64,000 nucleotides of DNA from Bacteroidales bacterium (lineage in GTDB: Bacteria > Bacteroidota > Bacteroidia > Bacteroidales > GCA-2748055): assembly GCA_016936975.1 (NCBI GenBank), contig JAFGWU010000004.1, positions 1 through 64,000 of the forward strand, in the 5' to 3' direction. Made by a program: the position numbers and the translations under genes. A model generated the notes under the pieces. The model made no database searches and was not told where the DNA came from. It saw only the letters and a list, made by a program, of their open reading frames with translations. Shown one piece after another: positions 36,157-45,279 of this stretch (position 1 is its first letter; each line of letters begins with the position of its first letter).

Positions 36157-38772
36157 CTATTTTTCAATGAAAACATCATTTTCGTCTCCTGAATAAACAT
36201 ATATAAATCCCGTCAGTGCGTAGGCTTCCAAACCGGACAGCCTGTATTCATATACGTCACAGATATAATAATAAACTCCGGAAGAGACCAGGTTGCCGGT
36301 TCCGGATATCTTCCCGTCCCAATTGATATCGGGATCCTCCGTCTCAAAGACCAGGAGTCCCCACCGGTTGAATATTTTCATGTGTACCCGCTCAACATAG
36401 GCGGTTCTTAAAGGAATATAGAGGTCATTGATCCCGTCGTTATTCGGTGAAAAGACATTTGGCAGAACATAGTTGGAGCACTCATCGAGACAAACCCTGA
36501 CGGAGGGGACCGATTCGTTCTGAAAGGAGTCGATGGCTGTCACATAATAACAGCCTGTAAGGGATTGCTCCGGGGTATGGTTGGTGCTTGTATCGTTTCT
36601 GTGGAAGAATTCGGCGATCCGGGTAAACTCCCCGCCGGAAGTCGGAGAGAAATAAAGCCGGTATCCTGTCACATCCTCGTAACAGGGATCATCCGTAATC
36701 CACCAGAAAACATGATTGTAACCACTGTCGCATAATGAATAGGCATTAATGGAAGGGGGACAGGGAGGGAATGAGTCAACCGGCATGGTGCAGTTTATGT
36801 GACTGAAATTGGCGTTTTCATAAAGCTGGCCGTCGAGGATCCGCCATCCGGTACTGGTTACCCTGTAGCAATACTCCACGTTGTTGGCCAGCCCGTCGTC
36901 GACAAATTCGGTTTCGGTGGTAAAACCAATGGAATCGTATTCTCCGCTGGAGTTATTCAGCCGAAAGATTGTATAGTCGTAGTTTATCCAGGGTACACTT
37001 TTCACCATTTCCATAACGACCCGGTTGTCCTCACCCCTGAGCCGGGGATAGAGGGAACTGGCATTTTCCGGGGTGCCAATCATAAATCTTTTTCCGGGTT
37101 CGTTATTGTACAGTTCAACTCTGTAAGAATAGGGGAAGGTGCGCGTATCGACATCGCTGTCGATATAAACCGTATCATCCAGGTTGGTGGTATTGATGGT
37201 TCCGATCTGCATCGGATCCTGTCCGAGGAGATTATTCGAACGGTAAATGATGTACTCGTAAGGTCCGGGTGCAGGAATGGTATCCAGTCCCTCCGGTCTT
37301 ACCCATGCCACCCTGATGATTCCGTTCGCCGAATGTTCCGTGACACTTACCTCGATGAGCGAGGGTGAACCGGCCACCAGCGGCGAACATGCTTCCGGGG
37401 AGGGGAAACTCAAAGTCCCGTCGGGATAGATTGAAGCAATCACATAACAATATTCATTGCCCTGTTCCAGCCCGGAGCCTTTTGCATCGTCGAAAAATAT
37501 CGTATCCGTCCGGCTGTTCAGTGTACCGATCTTTACGTATCCTGTTTCCGGGGGAACTCCCGAGGTGCATGAGTCGGGAACATAACCTGCCGGACCGATC
37601 CTCCTGTAAACATGGTAACCGGTCACATTGGTGCAGGTATCCGGACTCCAGGTTACGGTTATGGAGTTACTGCCCGGTATGAGGGCGGGCATTCCGGGAG
37701 GAGGTCCCATGACCTTGATACTCGCATTGATGATATCCACCAGTGAAATGACGGGATTGTTGTCCTCTGCCTTGAAGATTGTGGTGTAATACTGGTCCCG
37801 CACATGGGAGCAGTTGGTTTTCCATTCGAAGAGCGCTCTGCTGTAACCACGCCTGGCGGTCGCCTGATCAACGGTAAAGGTAGCGGGGTTTGTTTCCACG
37901 ACAAAGGGGCCCCCGCTTGCGGATTGCAGGATAGAATCCAGGTCTTCATCTGTCGCAATAATGTTGAAAGTAAGAACCGTTCCGGCGGGAATGCAAACGG
38001 AGCGTGATCCCGTTTGTGCCGGAGCATTGTTATCGGTATTGTACACCTCAATTTGCATGTCCCTGGCGATGTTGCCGATTTTCACCCCCTGCCGCCACTC
38101 TTCCACATCCATAGCGATATTGTAAATACCGGTATCCACAGGGGTAATCCAGGTGAGGTCACCTGTAAAGGCATCCACAAAAAGGGTGTCACTGTATGGA
38201 GGCAGGGTATAGCCATCTATCGGCTTCCCGTCCTGTTCCGTGCAAACGGTGAGCCTGTAAGATATGCTGTCTCCGTCGGGATCGTACGCTGCGGGATTAT
38301 GGATGAAGATCTGCCCGAGTGCAGCCCGATCAATGGGCGGGTTGAGCAAAACCGGTGTGGAGTTGGAACCAAGTATGGGATTGATGGTGATGGTCGTTTT
38401 GATGGAGAAGATAACATTTACGGAGTTGGGAATGTTTTTCACGCCCAGGTTTCTGTTTGGATCCTGTACGACAATGCTGTAGGTTCCGGGGCCGGGGAAG
38501 GTGTGCTGGGTAATGTATATATTCTTCTGATAAAAATTGGGCAGTTTGGTGATCGATTTCCGGTCGGCATAGGAGTAAGTGTTGTCCCCCCACTGGACCT
38601 CGAGCCGGTTCCGGTCTGCCTGGCTGAGGGTATAGGTGAAGGTGGTAATGGTAATTTCATAGGTGAGATCATCCAACTGCCTCAGCGTAATCTCTCCGGC
38701 CCGGTTATGCGTTGCAAGCAACGGAAAAGCCAGATAAAGAAAGGATCCTATTATGATTACCAACCGTTTCAT
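36157..38772 (-). CDS. Gliding-motility-associated C-terminal domain protein (T9SS type B cargo)
   Basis: The 871-residue secreted protein has a signal peptide (MKRLVIIIGSFLYLAFPLLA) followed by THNRAGEITLRQ, a start shared by many Bacteroidota T9SS substrates. The middle contains PKD/fibronectin-III-like beta domains (STPVLLNPPIDRAALGQIF; ITVTWSPDTCTNVTGYHVYR). The C-terminus carries the type B sorting domain: VLPNVFSPNNDGINDLYIP, MKIFNRWGLLVFET and SSGVYYYICDVYE. It should be an adhesin-like surface protein moved by T9SS. It lies between DUF6702 and a TPR gene on one strand. Confidence 0.93.
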   Translation of the reverse strand: MKRLVIIIGSFLYLAFPLLATHNRAGEITLRQLDDLTYEITITTFTYTLSQADRNRLEVQWGDNTYSYADRKSITKLPNFYQKNIYITQHTFPGPGTYSIVVQDPNRNLGVKNIPNSVNVIFSIKTTITINPILGSNSTPVLLNPPIDRAALGQIFIHNPAAYDPDGDSISYRLTVCTEQDGKPIDGYTLPPYSDTLFVDAFTGDLTWITPVDTGIYNIAMDVEEWRQGVKIGNIARDMQIEVYNTDNNAPAQTGSRSVCIPAGTVLTFNIIATDEDLDSILQSASGGPFVVETNPATFTVDQATARRGYSRALFEWKTNCSHVRDQYYTTIFKAEDNNPVISLVDIINASIKVMGPPPGMPALIPGSNSITVTWSPDTCTNVTGYHVYRRIGPAGYVPDSCTSGVPPETGYVKIGTLNSRTDTIFFDDAKGSGLEQGNEYCYVIASIYPDGTLSFPSPEACSPLVAGSPSLIEVSVTEHSANGIIRVAWVRPEGLDTIPAPGPYEYIIYRSNNLLGQDPMQIGTINTTNLDDTVYIDSDVDTRTFPYSYRVELYNNEPGKRFMIGTPENASSLYPRLRGEDNRVVMEMVKSVPWINYDYTIFRLNNSSGEYDSIGFTTETEFVDDGLANNVEYCYRVTSTGWRILDGQLYENANFSHINCTMPVDSFPPCPPSINAYSLCDSGYNHVFWWITDDPCYEDVTGYRLYFSPTSGGEFTRIAEFFHRNDTSTNHTPEQSLTGCYYVTAIDSFQNESVPSVRVCLDECSNYVLPNVFSPNNDGINDLYIPLRTAYVERVHMKIFNRWGLLVFETEDPDINWDGKISGTGNLVSSGVYYYICDVYEYRLSGLEAYALTGFIYVYSGDENDVFIEK

Positions 38773-38782
38773 CCCTGTTCGC

Positions 38783-39274
38783 TCACCTTAAAGAGATTTC
38801 CTCTTCATGCTTTCTGACGTCAAATCTTATGCCGGATTCCCTGTTTCTGAAACCAATGATCACGAGGTTGGTCTGGTCCGGATATATGTCTGTCAGGAGT
38901 GTATTACAAATGTACAAAGAATTTGGCTCCCGCTTCAATTCCGCATGCATTTCAATTTCCATATCCATATCATTCACCATGATGGTATCGACTTCGAGCT
39001 GAAGGGGCGGACTATCGGGTTTAAGGGAGATCCTGAACGATTTTTCCAGGTAATCCCTGAACCATGGGATATCCCGGTCAGCCTGACTGCGGAAGTCGAT
39101 GATCCTGCTGTAGTAATGAAAATAAGCAACTTCCCAGTCATCCCGGAAGGTCTTCATCCGTATCCGTATTTCCCTGTCTTCAACCGATATATTGGTAATG
39201 GAAAGGTGCAGTGGATGAGCGATGTTCACACTTCCGGTCAGCAGGATGATTGAAAAAAGCAATGAAAATCTCAT
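38783..39274 (-). CDS. DUF6702 family exported protein
   Basis: The 163-residue protein has a signal peptide (MRFSLLFSIILLTGSVNIAH) followed by PLHLSITNISVEDREIRIRM, the conserved opening of DUF6702 (HPxHxSxTxI). The rest is beta-rich with no catalytic motif. In other genomes the family neighbours envelope and metalloprotease genes; function unknown. It is the first gene of the minus-strand unit, 10 bp before the T9SS cargo gene. A -7-like CAAAAATA (minus-strand TATTTTTG) sits at 39283-39290, so the leader would be very short. Confidence 0.85.
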   Translation of the reverse strand: MRFSLLFSIILLTGSVNIAHPLHLSITNISVEDREIRIRMKTFRDDWEVAYFHYYSRIIDFRSQADRDIPWFRDYLEKSFRISLKPDSPPLQLEVDTIMVNDMDMEIEMHAELKREPNSLYICNTLLTDIYPDQTNLVIIGFRNRESGIRFDVRKHEEEISLR

Positions 39275-39704
39275 TTCACCTGCAAAAATACAATAAACTT
39301 CTCAGGCTTAAAAATAGGGGGGAGGTATTTGGGATTAAAGAAATTGAAATGCCATTTAGTACCTGTGAAATGATATCCGTTTAGGGGTATCCGAAAGCTT
39401 TTCTGCAAAGTAGTTTATCATATTAATCATAACCCCAGGGGTGAGATCTTAATAATTAAGTAATTTTGAACGGGTATACGCGATTTTTTGTTCCAGGTAT
39501 CAACGGACAAAAAGATTTATTAAGTTAGATCTCTTCTTGGGATGGAAGAGCAGGCTTCAGGTTTGAAAAATCTGATTTTCAATGGGGCCCCAGGAAATAA
39601 ATAGAATCGAATTTGAACACAAAAATAGCGGGTAAACCGGGTTGTAAATACTGTATGGATTGTTGTTTTAAATAATTTTCAGAAAGGGATTCCTCTAAAA
39701 ACCG
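39275..39704. other. 430-bp intergenic region before xerD
   Basis: AT-rich sequence between divergent genes. It holds a minus-strand -7 box for DUF6702 (39283-39290), small palindromes such as TGGGGCCCCA and ACCCCAGGGGT, and TAATTTTC at 39673-39680 as a weak -7 box for xerD. No ORF, RNA gene or dif-like site was convincing. Confidence 0.5.
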
Positions 39705-40631
39705 ATGGATAGCTGGAATGCAATATTACGGGAATATGAGATATTCCTGAAGCTTGAAAAGGCGCTCTCTGAAAATTCGGTTTCCGCCTACACGGCTGAT
39801 ATCCGGAAGTTACTCCGGTATTTTGAAATTCGAGGTCAGGTACCAGCGCCGGACGAGGTTGAATATCAACATTTGCAGGAGTTCCTTGGATGGATCAACG
39901 GTCTGGGTCTGTCGGCACGGAGTCAGGCCAGGATTATTTCAGGGATCAAATCTTTTTATAAGTTCCTGCTGATTGAGGACCGGATCACAAAGGATCCCAC
40001 AGCGATGCTGGAGGGCCCGAGAACAGGGCGGAAACTGCCGGAAGTCCTTTCAGTGGATGAGATTGACAGGATCCTTTCAGTGATCGACCTGAGCAGGCCC
40101 GAGGGTCGGCGGAACAGGGCCATGATCGAGGTGCTGTACAGTTGCGGATTGCGGGTCAGCGAGCTGATCAACCTTCAATTGTCAAACCTTTACCGGACCG
40201 AAGGATTCTTCAGGATTATCGGCAAGGGAGACAAGGAACGGTTGGTGCCCGTCAGTGACCGGGCCCTGAAGGAGATCGAATTTTACCTTCCCGACCGGAA
40301 TGCGCTGGACATCAAGAGGGGGCATGAGGATTTCCTGTTCCTGAACCGCAGGGGACGGCAGCTGACCAGGGTCATGGTTTTTACGGTTGTTAAAGAACTT
40401 GCCGCCGATGCAGGAATAAGAAAAACAATCAGCCCCCATACCTTTCGCCACTCTTTTGCCACCCACCTGGTGGAAGGGGGTGCGGATCTGAGGGCCGTGC
40501 AGGAGATGCTCGGCCACGAGTCGATCCTTACCACCGAAATCTACACCCATCTCGACCGGGAGTATCTGAGGGAGGCCATTATGAGTTACCATCCAAGGTC
40601 AGGTAAGAGTGCGGAAAGAAATGGAAAATAA
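39705..40631 (+). CDS. xerD: Site-specific tyrosine recombinase XerD
   Basis: The 308-residue protein has the N-terminal SAM-like core-binding domain (YEIFLKLEKALSENSVSAYT) and the catalytic domain with Arg in YSCGLRVSELINLQ, His-x-x-Arg in SPHTFRHSFATHLVEGG, His in MLGHESILTTEIYTH and the nucleophile Tyr of the last motif. Length fits chromosomal XerC/XerD. XerD resolves chromosome dimers at dif. There is no sign of an integrative element around it, so it is the housekeeping enzyme. Confidence 0.95.
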   Translation: MDSWNAILREYEIFLKLEKALSENSVSAYTADIRKLLRYFEIRGQVPAPDEVEYQHLQEFLGWINGLGLSARSQARIISGIKSFYKFLLIEDRITKDPTAMLEGPRTGRKLPEVLSVDEIDRILSVIDLSRPEGRRNRAMIEVLYSCGLRVSELINLQLSNLYRTEGFFRIIGKGDKERLVPVSDRALKEIEFYLPDRNALDIKRGHEDFLFLNRRGRQLTRVMVFTVVKELAADAGIRKTISPHTFRHSFATHLVEGGADLRAVQEMLGHESILTTEIYTHLDREYLREAIMSYHPRSGKSAERNGK

Positions 40632-40679
40632 CCGGAAGATAACAGGCCGGAAGGATTTCTCAAAGTTCCTGGTCCTGAA

Positions 40680-40710
40680 TTGGTGTGTTATCATAATTTC
40701 TGTATATTTC
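40680..40710 (+). promoter_or_regulatory. Candidate promoter of the AraC-type regulator gene
   Basis: TTG at 40680-40682, a 20-bp spacer and TATATTTC at 40703-40710. The TTG start codon of the regulator is 28 bp downstream and has AAGGGG 8 bases before it. Confidence 0.55.
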
Positions 40711-40738
40711 AGGTCAATTCACATTAAGGGGTCAGCCA

Positions 40739-41614
40739 TTGGATGATTTTTTCAAATATGTGAGTCCGGGTCGGGAGGATGTCCGATGGGGATTATATAC
40801 CAATTGTGCCGGTAAAGCGGTGATCCCTCCGGGCAAGGTCTATCCCCCTGCCGAACATCCCTCAGGTTATTATTTCACCTTTAAAAAAGGAAGAATCCTC
40901 AATGAATACCAGTTAAATTATATAACCGACGGTGAGGGCATATATCAGAATCATGCCGGTACATACATTGTAAAACCGGGTTCACTGATGGTTACCAAAC
41001 CGGGTGACCTGCATCGCTACAGGCCCAGGAAGAACAAAGGCTGGATTGAACATTATGTGGGATTTTCAGGGCACATCGCCAACGAGTTGTTTTCCAAGCC
41101 TGCCCTCAGGAAAAAAAAAGCGGTTCTTGATATCGGAAACAGGGAGGAGATCCTGGGGACCTTTTATGAGATTTTTGAGACGGTTATTAATGAGAAGCCG
41201 GGATACCAGCAGGTGTCAGCCGGGTTGATCATGAAATTGCTGGGATATTTGGTATCTCTTGACAAGCAGAAGGATTTTGCAGGAAAACGGATCGAGAAGA
41301 TCATCCGGAATGCCTGCTATGAAGTGCGAAAAAATGTGGAGGGTAAGATGGATTTCAAGAGCTTTGCGGAAGAGAATCATGTCGGGTACTCTTATTTCCG
41401 GAAGATGTTTAAAATGTATACCGGTAATCCGCCTTCCCAGTATCATCTGGAGTTAAAGATGCTGCGCGCCAAGGAGATGTTACTGCATACCGATATGCTG
41501 GTGAAGGAGATCAGTGATGTGCTGGGTTTTGAGTCGGTATTTTATTTCAGTCGCCTGTTCAAGCAGAAGATGGGGATATCCCCTACGGAAATGAGAAAGA
41601 CGGTAAGAAATTAA
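40739..41614 (+). CDS. AraC-family transcriptional regulator, probably of the rhamnose genes
   Basis: The 291-residue protein has an N-terminal cupin sensor (residues 20-150; NYITDGEGIYQNHAGTYIVK) and a C-terminal pair of helix-turn-helix motifs (DFKSFAEENHVGYSYFRKMF and LVKEISDVLGFESVFYFSRL). It starts with TTG at 40739, supported by the AAGGGG ribosome site. It stands directly before rhaT and rhaA in the same direction, the usual place of RhaR-type activators in Bacteroidota, so L-rhamnose or rhamnulose is the likely inducer. Confidence 0.9.
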   Translation: MDDFFKYVSPGREDVRWGLYTNCAGKAVIPPGKVYPPAEHPSGYYFTFKKGRILNEYQLNYITDGEGIYQNHAGTYIVKPGSLMVTKPGDLHRYRPRKNKGWIEHYVGFSGHIANELFSKPALRKKKAVLDIGNREEILGTFYEIFETVINEKPGYQQVSAGLIMKLLGYLVSLDKQKDFAGKRIEKIIRNACYEVRKNVEGKMDFKSFAEENHVGYSYFRKMFKMYTGNPPSQYHLELKMLRAKEMLLHTDMLVKEISDVLGFESVFYFSRLFKQKMGISPTEMRKTVRN

Positions 41615-41747
41615 TTTCATTCGGAGTAATCTGCCGGGTAAAAAGCAGTACCAAAAAGTGCATCGAATTTCCCAGTTTGTGTATTGATACAAGCTAATTT
41701 TAGACTTATTTTTCGTTAATTCTGAAAACCAATCTTAACCATAAAAA

Positions 41748-42776
41748 ATGAATGCATTTTCAGCTATTGGCCTCATAGCCATCGGGAGCATCGGGGCCGC
41801 CAGTTTCTATGTACCCCTAAACCGGGTTAAAAAGTGGGCCTGGGAGTCATACTGGATTGTTCAGGGGCTTGCGGCCTGGATCATAGCCCCCTGGGTTTTT
41901 GCGCTCTTTACCGTGCCCGATGGCAAGCTGCTGACCATTATTTCCGAAGCGCCGGCATCGTCCAAATGGCTCACCATGATGTTCGGGGCCATCTGGGGAG
42001 TGGGGGGGCTCACTTTCGGGTTGAGTATCCGCTACCTGGGAGTGGCCCTCGGGCAGAGTATCGCACTCGGATTCTGTGCTGCTTTCGGAACCCTTATTCC
42101 CCCTTTTATTGCCGGAGAAAATCTCTTTACGACCCGCGAGGGGCTCATTATCCTGATCGGGGTGGCGATATGCGTGGCGGGTATCGCCATCATCGGATAT
42201 GCCGGATCCCTCAAGAACAAAGGACTGAGTGAAGAGGAGCGGAAAGCGGCCGTGAAGGAGTTCGCACTGAAGAAGGGACTGATTATTGCCGTTTTTGCCG
42301 GCTTGATGAGTGCCGCCTTCAGCTTTGGTTACCAGGCAGGGATTCCCATCGACGAGGTCGCCCTGAAGCACGGCACCAATCCGTTGTTCCAGAGTAACCC
42401 GACCCTGATCTTTATTCTGATTGGCGGTTTTGTCACCAATTTCATTTACTGCATGTTTCTGAATATAAAGAACAAGACGATAAAGGATTATGTATCGGTA
42501 TCCCCGGGTATATTCTTTAACAACCTCTTTTTTACTTTCCTGGCCGGTTTTCTATGGTTCCTGCAGTTTCACTTCTATGGAATGGGGAGAAGCCAGCTGC
42601 CTGCCGGCATTGCCATATTCAGCTGGAGCATCCTGATGGCCCTGAATATTGCATTCAGCAATATCTGGGGCATAATGCTGAAAGAGTGGAAAGGGGTCAG
42701 CAAAAAAACGATGGTCGTACTCATTATCGGGATCATCGTTCTGATCCTCTCAACTTTTGTGGTGAGCATCAAATGA
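41748..42776 (+). CDS. rhaT: L-rhamnose/H+ symporter
   Basis: The 342-residue protein has about ten membrane segments in the drug/metabolite transporter fold and the RhaT-specific opening GLIAIGSIGAASFYVPLNRV with KKWAWESYWIVQGLAAWIIA. Other family blocks are GAIWGVGGLTFGLSIRYLGV and FWFLQF-like FLWFLQFHFYGMG. It imports L-rhamnose with protons. The rhamnose isomerase gene begins 44 bp downstream, and the AraC-type regulator is upstream. Confidence 0.95.
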   Translation: MNAFSAIGLIAIGSIGAASFYVPLNRVKKWAWESYWIVQGLAAWIIAPWVFALFTVPDGKLLTIISEAPASSKWLTMMFGAIWGVGGLTFGLSIRYLGVALGQSIALGFCAAFGTLIPPFIAGENLFTTREGLIILIGVAICVAGIAIIGYAGSLKNKGLSEEERKAAVKEFALKKGLIIAVFAGLMSAAFSFGYQAGIPIDEVALKHGTNPLFQSNPTLIFILIGGFVTNFIYCMFLNIKNKTIKDYVSVSPGIFFNNLFFTFLAGFLWFLQFHFYGMGRSQLPAGIAIFSWSILMALNIAFSNIWGIMLKEWKGVSKKTMVVLIIGIIVLILSTFVVSIK

Positions 42777-42820
42777 TTCCGGACAATCATAAATCGTATT
42801 ATAAACTTCAAACTCATATT

Positions 42821-44089
42821 ATGGAACAGAAAGAACAGATAAAAAATTTGTATGACCTGGCCAGGAAGGAGTATGCTTCCCTGGGTGTGGATACAGACAG
42901 GGCCCTTGATGCCATGAAAGAGGTGCAGATTTCACTGCATTGCTGGCAAACTGATGATGTAGGGGGATTCGAAACGCCCGATGCAGTGCTGGGAGGCGGA
43001 GGCATACAGGCTACGGGCAACTACCCGGGGAAAGCGAAAACCATTCAGCAGGTCAAGCAGGATATCGAAAAAGTGATGGAACTACTTCCGGGGAAACAGC
43101 GCTTTAATCTTCATGCTATTTACGGCGACTTTGGAGGCCAGTTTGTGGACCGCGACCAGATAGAGGTCAGGCATTTCCAGACCTGGATCGACTGGGCAAA
43201 AGAACAGGGAATCGGGTTGGATTTCAACTGCACCTGTTTCTCCCATCCGAAAGCCGAGGCCGGATTCACCCTCTCCAGTAAGGATGAGAAAATCAGAAAA
43301 TTCTGGGTGGAGCATACCCGTCGCTGCCGCAAGATTGGCGCTGAGATGGGCAAACAGCTGGGAACCCCGTGCGTGCACAATATCTGGGTACCCGACGGCT
43401 CGAAGGATATCCCTGTGGACCGTTTTACGCACAGGGCATTGCTCAAAAAATCACTGGATGAGATCTTTTCGGATCACTATCCCAAAACCCATCTCAAGGA
43501 TTCCGTGGAAAGCAAACTGTTTGGAATAGGATTGGAAGCGATGACGGTAGGATCGCATGACTTCTACCTGGGCTATGCCATCAGGAATGACAAGCTGATC
43601 TGTCTCGACAGCGGACATTTTCACCCTACTGAACAGGTGGGAGATAAGATTTCGGCCTGTCTCCAGTTTGTGGATGAACTGATGCTGCATGTGACACGCC
43701 CCATCCGTTGGGACAGTGATCACGTCGTGACCCTGAATGATGATGTCCTGTTGATTGCACAGGAGATCGTGAGGTCGAATGCCCTGAAAAGGGTCAATTT
43801 CGGGCTCGACTTTTTCGATGCCAGCATGAACCGCATCGGGGCCTATGTGATCGGTACCCGTGCCGCACAGCAGGCCATGCTGTTTGCACTGCTTGAGCCG
43901 ATTGAGTTGCTGAAGAAGTACGAAAATGAAGAGAAGAGCTTTGAGCGTCTTGCCGTCATGGAGCTGATGAAAACGAAACCGTTCGGTGCCGTCTGGAATT
44001 ACTACTGCCAGAAAGAGGGGGTACCGGTTGGTGAAGATTATATCAAAGAGATCCAGGCTTACGAGAAAAGCGAACTCAGCAAGCGTTAA
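42821..44089 (+). CDS. rhaA: L-rhamnose isomerase
   Basis: The start at 42821 (MEQKEQIKNLYDLARKEYAS) gives 422 residues, the normal size; a longer frame from 42554 overlaps rhaT and is not needed. Family motifs include KEVQISLHCWQTDDVGGFET, LNLHAIYGDFGGQ-like FNLHAIYGDFGGQFVDRDQI, the metal site around CLDSGHFHPTEQVGDKISA and RWDSDHVVTLNDDVLLI. It converts L-rhamnose to L-rhamnulose using a metal-hydride mechanism. The neighbours are rhaT and an aldolase gene on the same strand. Confidence 0.96.
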   Translation: MEQKEQIKNLYDLARKEYASLGVDTDRALDAMKEVQISLHCWQTDDVGGFETPDAVLGGGGIQATGNYPGKAKTIQQVKQDIEKVMELLPGKQRFNLHAIYGDFGGQFVDRDQIEVRHFQTWIDWAKEQGIGLDFNCTCFSHPKAEAGFTLSSKDEKIRKFWVEHTRRCRKIGAEMGKQLGTPCVHNIWVPDGSKDIPVDRFTHRALLKKSLDEIFSDHYPKTHLKDSVESKLFGIGLEAMTVGSHDFYLGYAIRNDKLICLDSGHFHPTEQVGDKISACLQFVDELMLHVTRPIRWDSDHVVTLNDDVLLIAQEIVRSNALKRVNFGLDFFDASMNRIGAYVIGTRAAQQAMLFALLEPIELLKKYENEEKSFERLAVMELMKTKPFGAVWNYYCQKEGVPVGEDYIKEIQAYEKSELSKR

Positions 44090-44137
44090 GCCGGATTGCG
44101 TTCCGGGGAGGAAGGTTTGAGAAGAATATGATGTAAC

Positions 44138-45262
44138 ATGGATAAGGATACGGAGTCCATTCAGGAACTGGTTGCTATCTCCAGGTTTTACGGTGCCGAT
44201 CCCGATTATGTGATTGCCGGGGGCGGGAATACTTCGTTTAAGAACGACACCCGCCTCTGGATCAAAGCCAGCGGCATAGCGCTGGCTACCATTGCAGAGG
44301 ATGGATTCGTTTGTATGTCTCGAACCCTTTTAAACCGGATCGGGGAGAAGCAGTACAGTCGCGATCCCGTTAAAAGGGAGGCAGAGGTCAAGCAGGCTCT
44401 CTCAATGGCGGTAATCACCCCGAAAGAGCTTCGTCCTTCCGTGGAGACCTCCCTGCACAACATCCTGGATTTTGCGTATGTGGTGCATACCCATCCGACC
44501 CTTGTGAACGGAATGCTCTGCTCTCTGAAGGCCGCAGAGACCGTTTCGGAACTGTTCGGGGAGGATGCATTGTATGTGGAATATACCGATCCGGGTTATA
44601 CCCTGTTCAGAAAGGTCAGCGAACAGGTTCAACGCTATACGGAGATGCATGGAAAGCCCCCGGGGATGATCTTCCTTCAGAACCACGGACTGTTTGTGGG
44701 GGGAAACAGCATTGAAGAGGTCAAAAAGACCTACAGGACTATCCGGGATGCGATCCGGGGTGGTTTATCCGCACCGGAACCTCCCGGAGATTTTCAAGAG
44801 GTCCATTCGGAAGCACTCGATGCGGTGAGGGATTTCTTCTCCGGAAAGAACCTCGTGGCCAGGGAGTACGGGGGAGCGCTGATCTCCCGTTTCACGATGG
44901 ACCGGAGCAGTTACGATAAGGTGAAAAGACCCTTTACGCCGGATATCATCGTGTACTGCAAATCGGATTACCTTTTTATCGCTAAGGGAACCGATCCCCA
45001 TACGATTTCCCGGCATATCGAACGGTTCCGGTCCGATCATGGCTACTTTCCCAGGATCATCCTCAGGGAGGGAGGCGGGATGATCTGCTGCGATGCAAAC
45101 GGCAAGGCCGTGGAAACGGTAAGGGATGTGTTCCTGGATATGATGAAGATCAGCCTGCTGTCGGAAAACTTCGGCGGGCCCCACTTCATGACAGAGGATC
45201 AGATTGCCTTCATCGATAACTGGGAGGTGGAAAATTACAGGAGAAAAATAGCAAATCAGTAA
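44138..45262 (+). CDS. Class II aldolase, probable rhamnulose-1-phosphate aldolase
   Basis: The 374-residue protein has the class II aldolase core with intact zinc ligands: Glu in RPSVETSLHNI, both His of VVHTHPTLVNG and His of FLQNHGLFVGG. The opening VIAGGGNTSFKNDTRLWIKA resembles the aldolase half of bifunctional rhamnulose-1-phosphate aldolase/lactaldehyde dehydrogenase proteins (RhaD with a C-terminal SDR). Here the SDR half is absent; a C-terminal region of about 150 residues is present instead. It should split L-rhamnulose 1-phosphate to DHAP and L-lactaldehyde. It is 17 bp before the kinase gene. Confidence 0.82.
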   Translation: MDKDTESIQELVAISRFYGADPDYVIAGGGNTSFKNDTRLWIKASGIALATIAEDGFVCMSRTLLNRIGEKQYSRDPVKREAEVKQALSMAVITPKELRPSVETSLHNILDFAYVVHTHPTLVNGMLCSLKAAETVSELFGEDALYVEYTDPGYTLFRKVSEQVQRYTEMHGKPPGMIFLQNHGLFVGGNSIEEVKKTYRTIRDAIRGGLSAPEPPGDFQEVHSEALDAVRDFFSGKNLVAREYGGALISRFTMDRSSYDKVKRPFTPDIIVYCKSDYLFIAKGTDPHTISRHIERFRSDHGYFPRIILREGGGMICCDANGKAVETVRDVFLDMMKISLLSENFGGPHFMTEDQIAFIDNWEVENYRRKIANQ

Positions 45263-45279
45263 CATTCAAAACCGGAACC

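Noticed and set aside
39275-39704. dif site next to xerD
   Set aside because: No 28-bp sequence with two XerC/XerD-like arms around a 6-bp centre was seen; xerD is often far from dif.
39705-40631. Integrase of a mobile element
   Set aside because: Length and motifs fit housekeeping XerD, and no tRNA target, attachment repeats or cargo genes are adjacent.
42554-42820. N-terminal extension of rhamnose isomerase
   Set aside because: The extra codons overlap rhaT in another frame and do not resemble the isomerase family.
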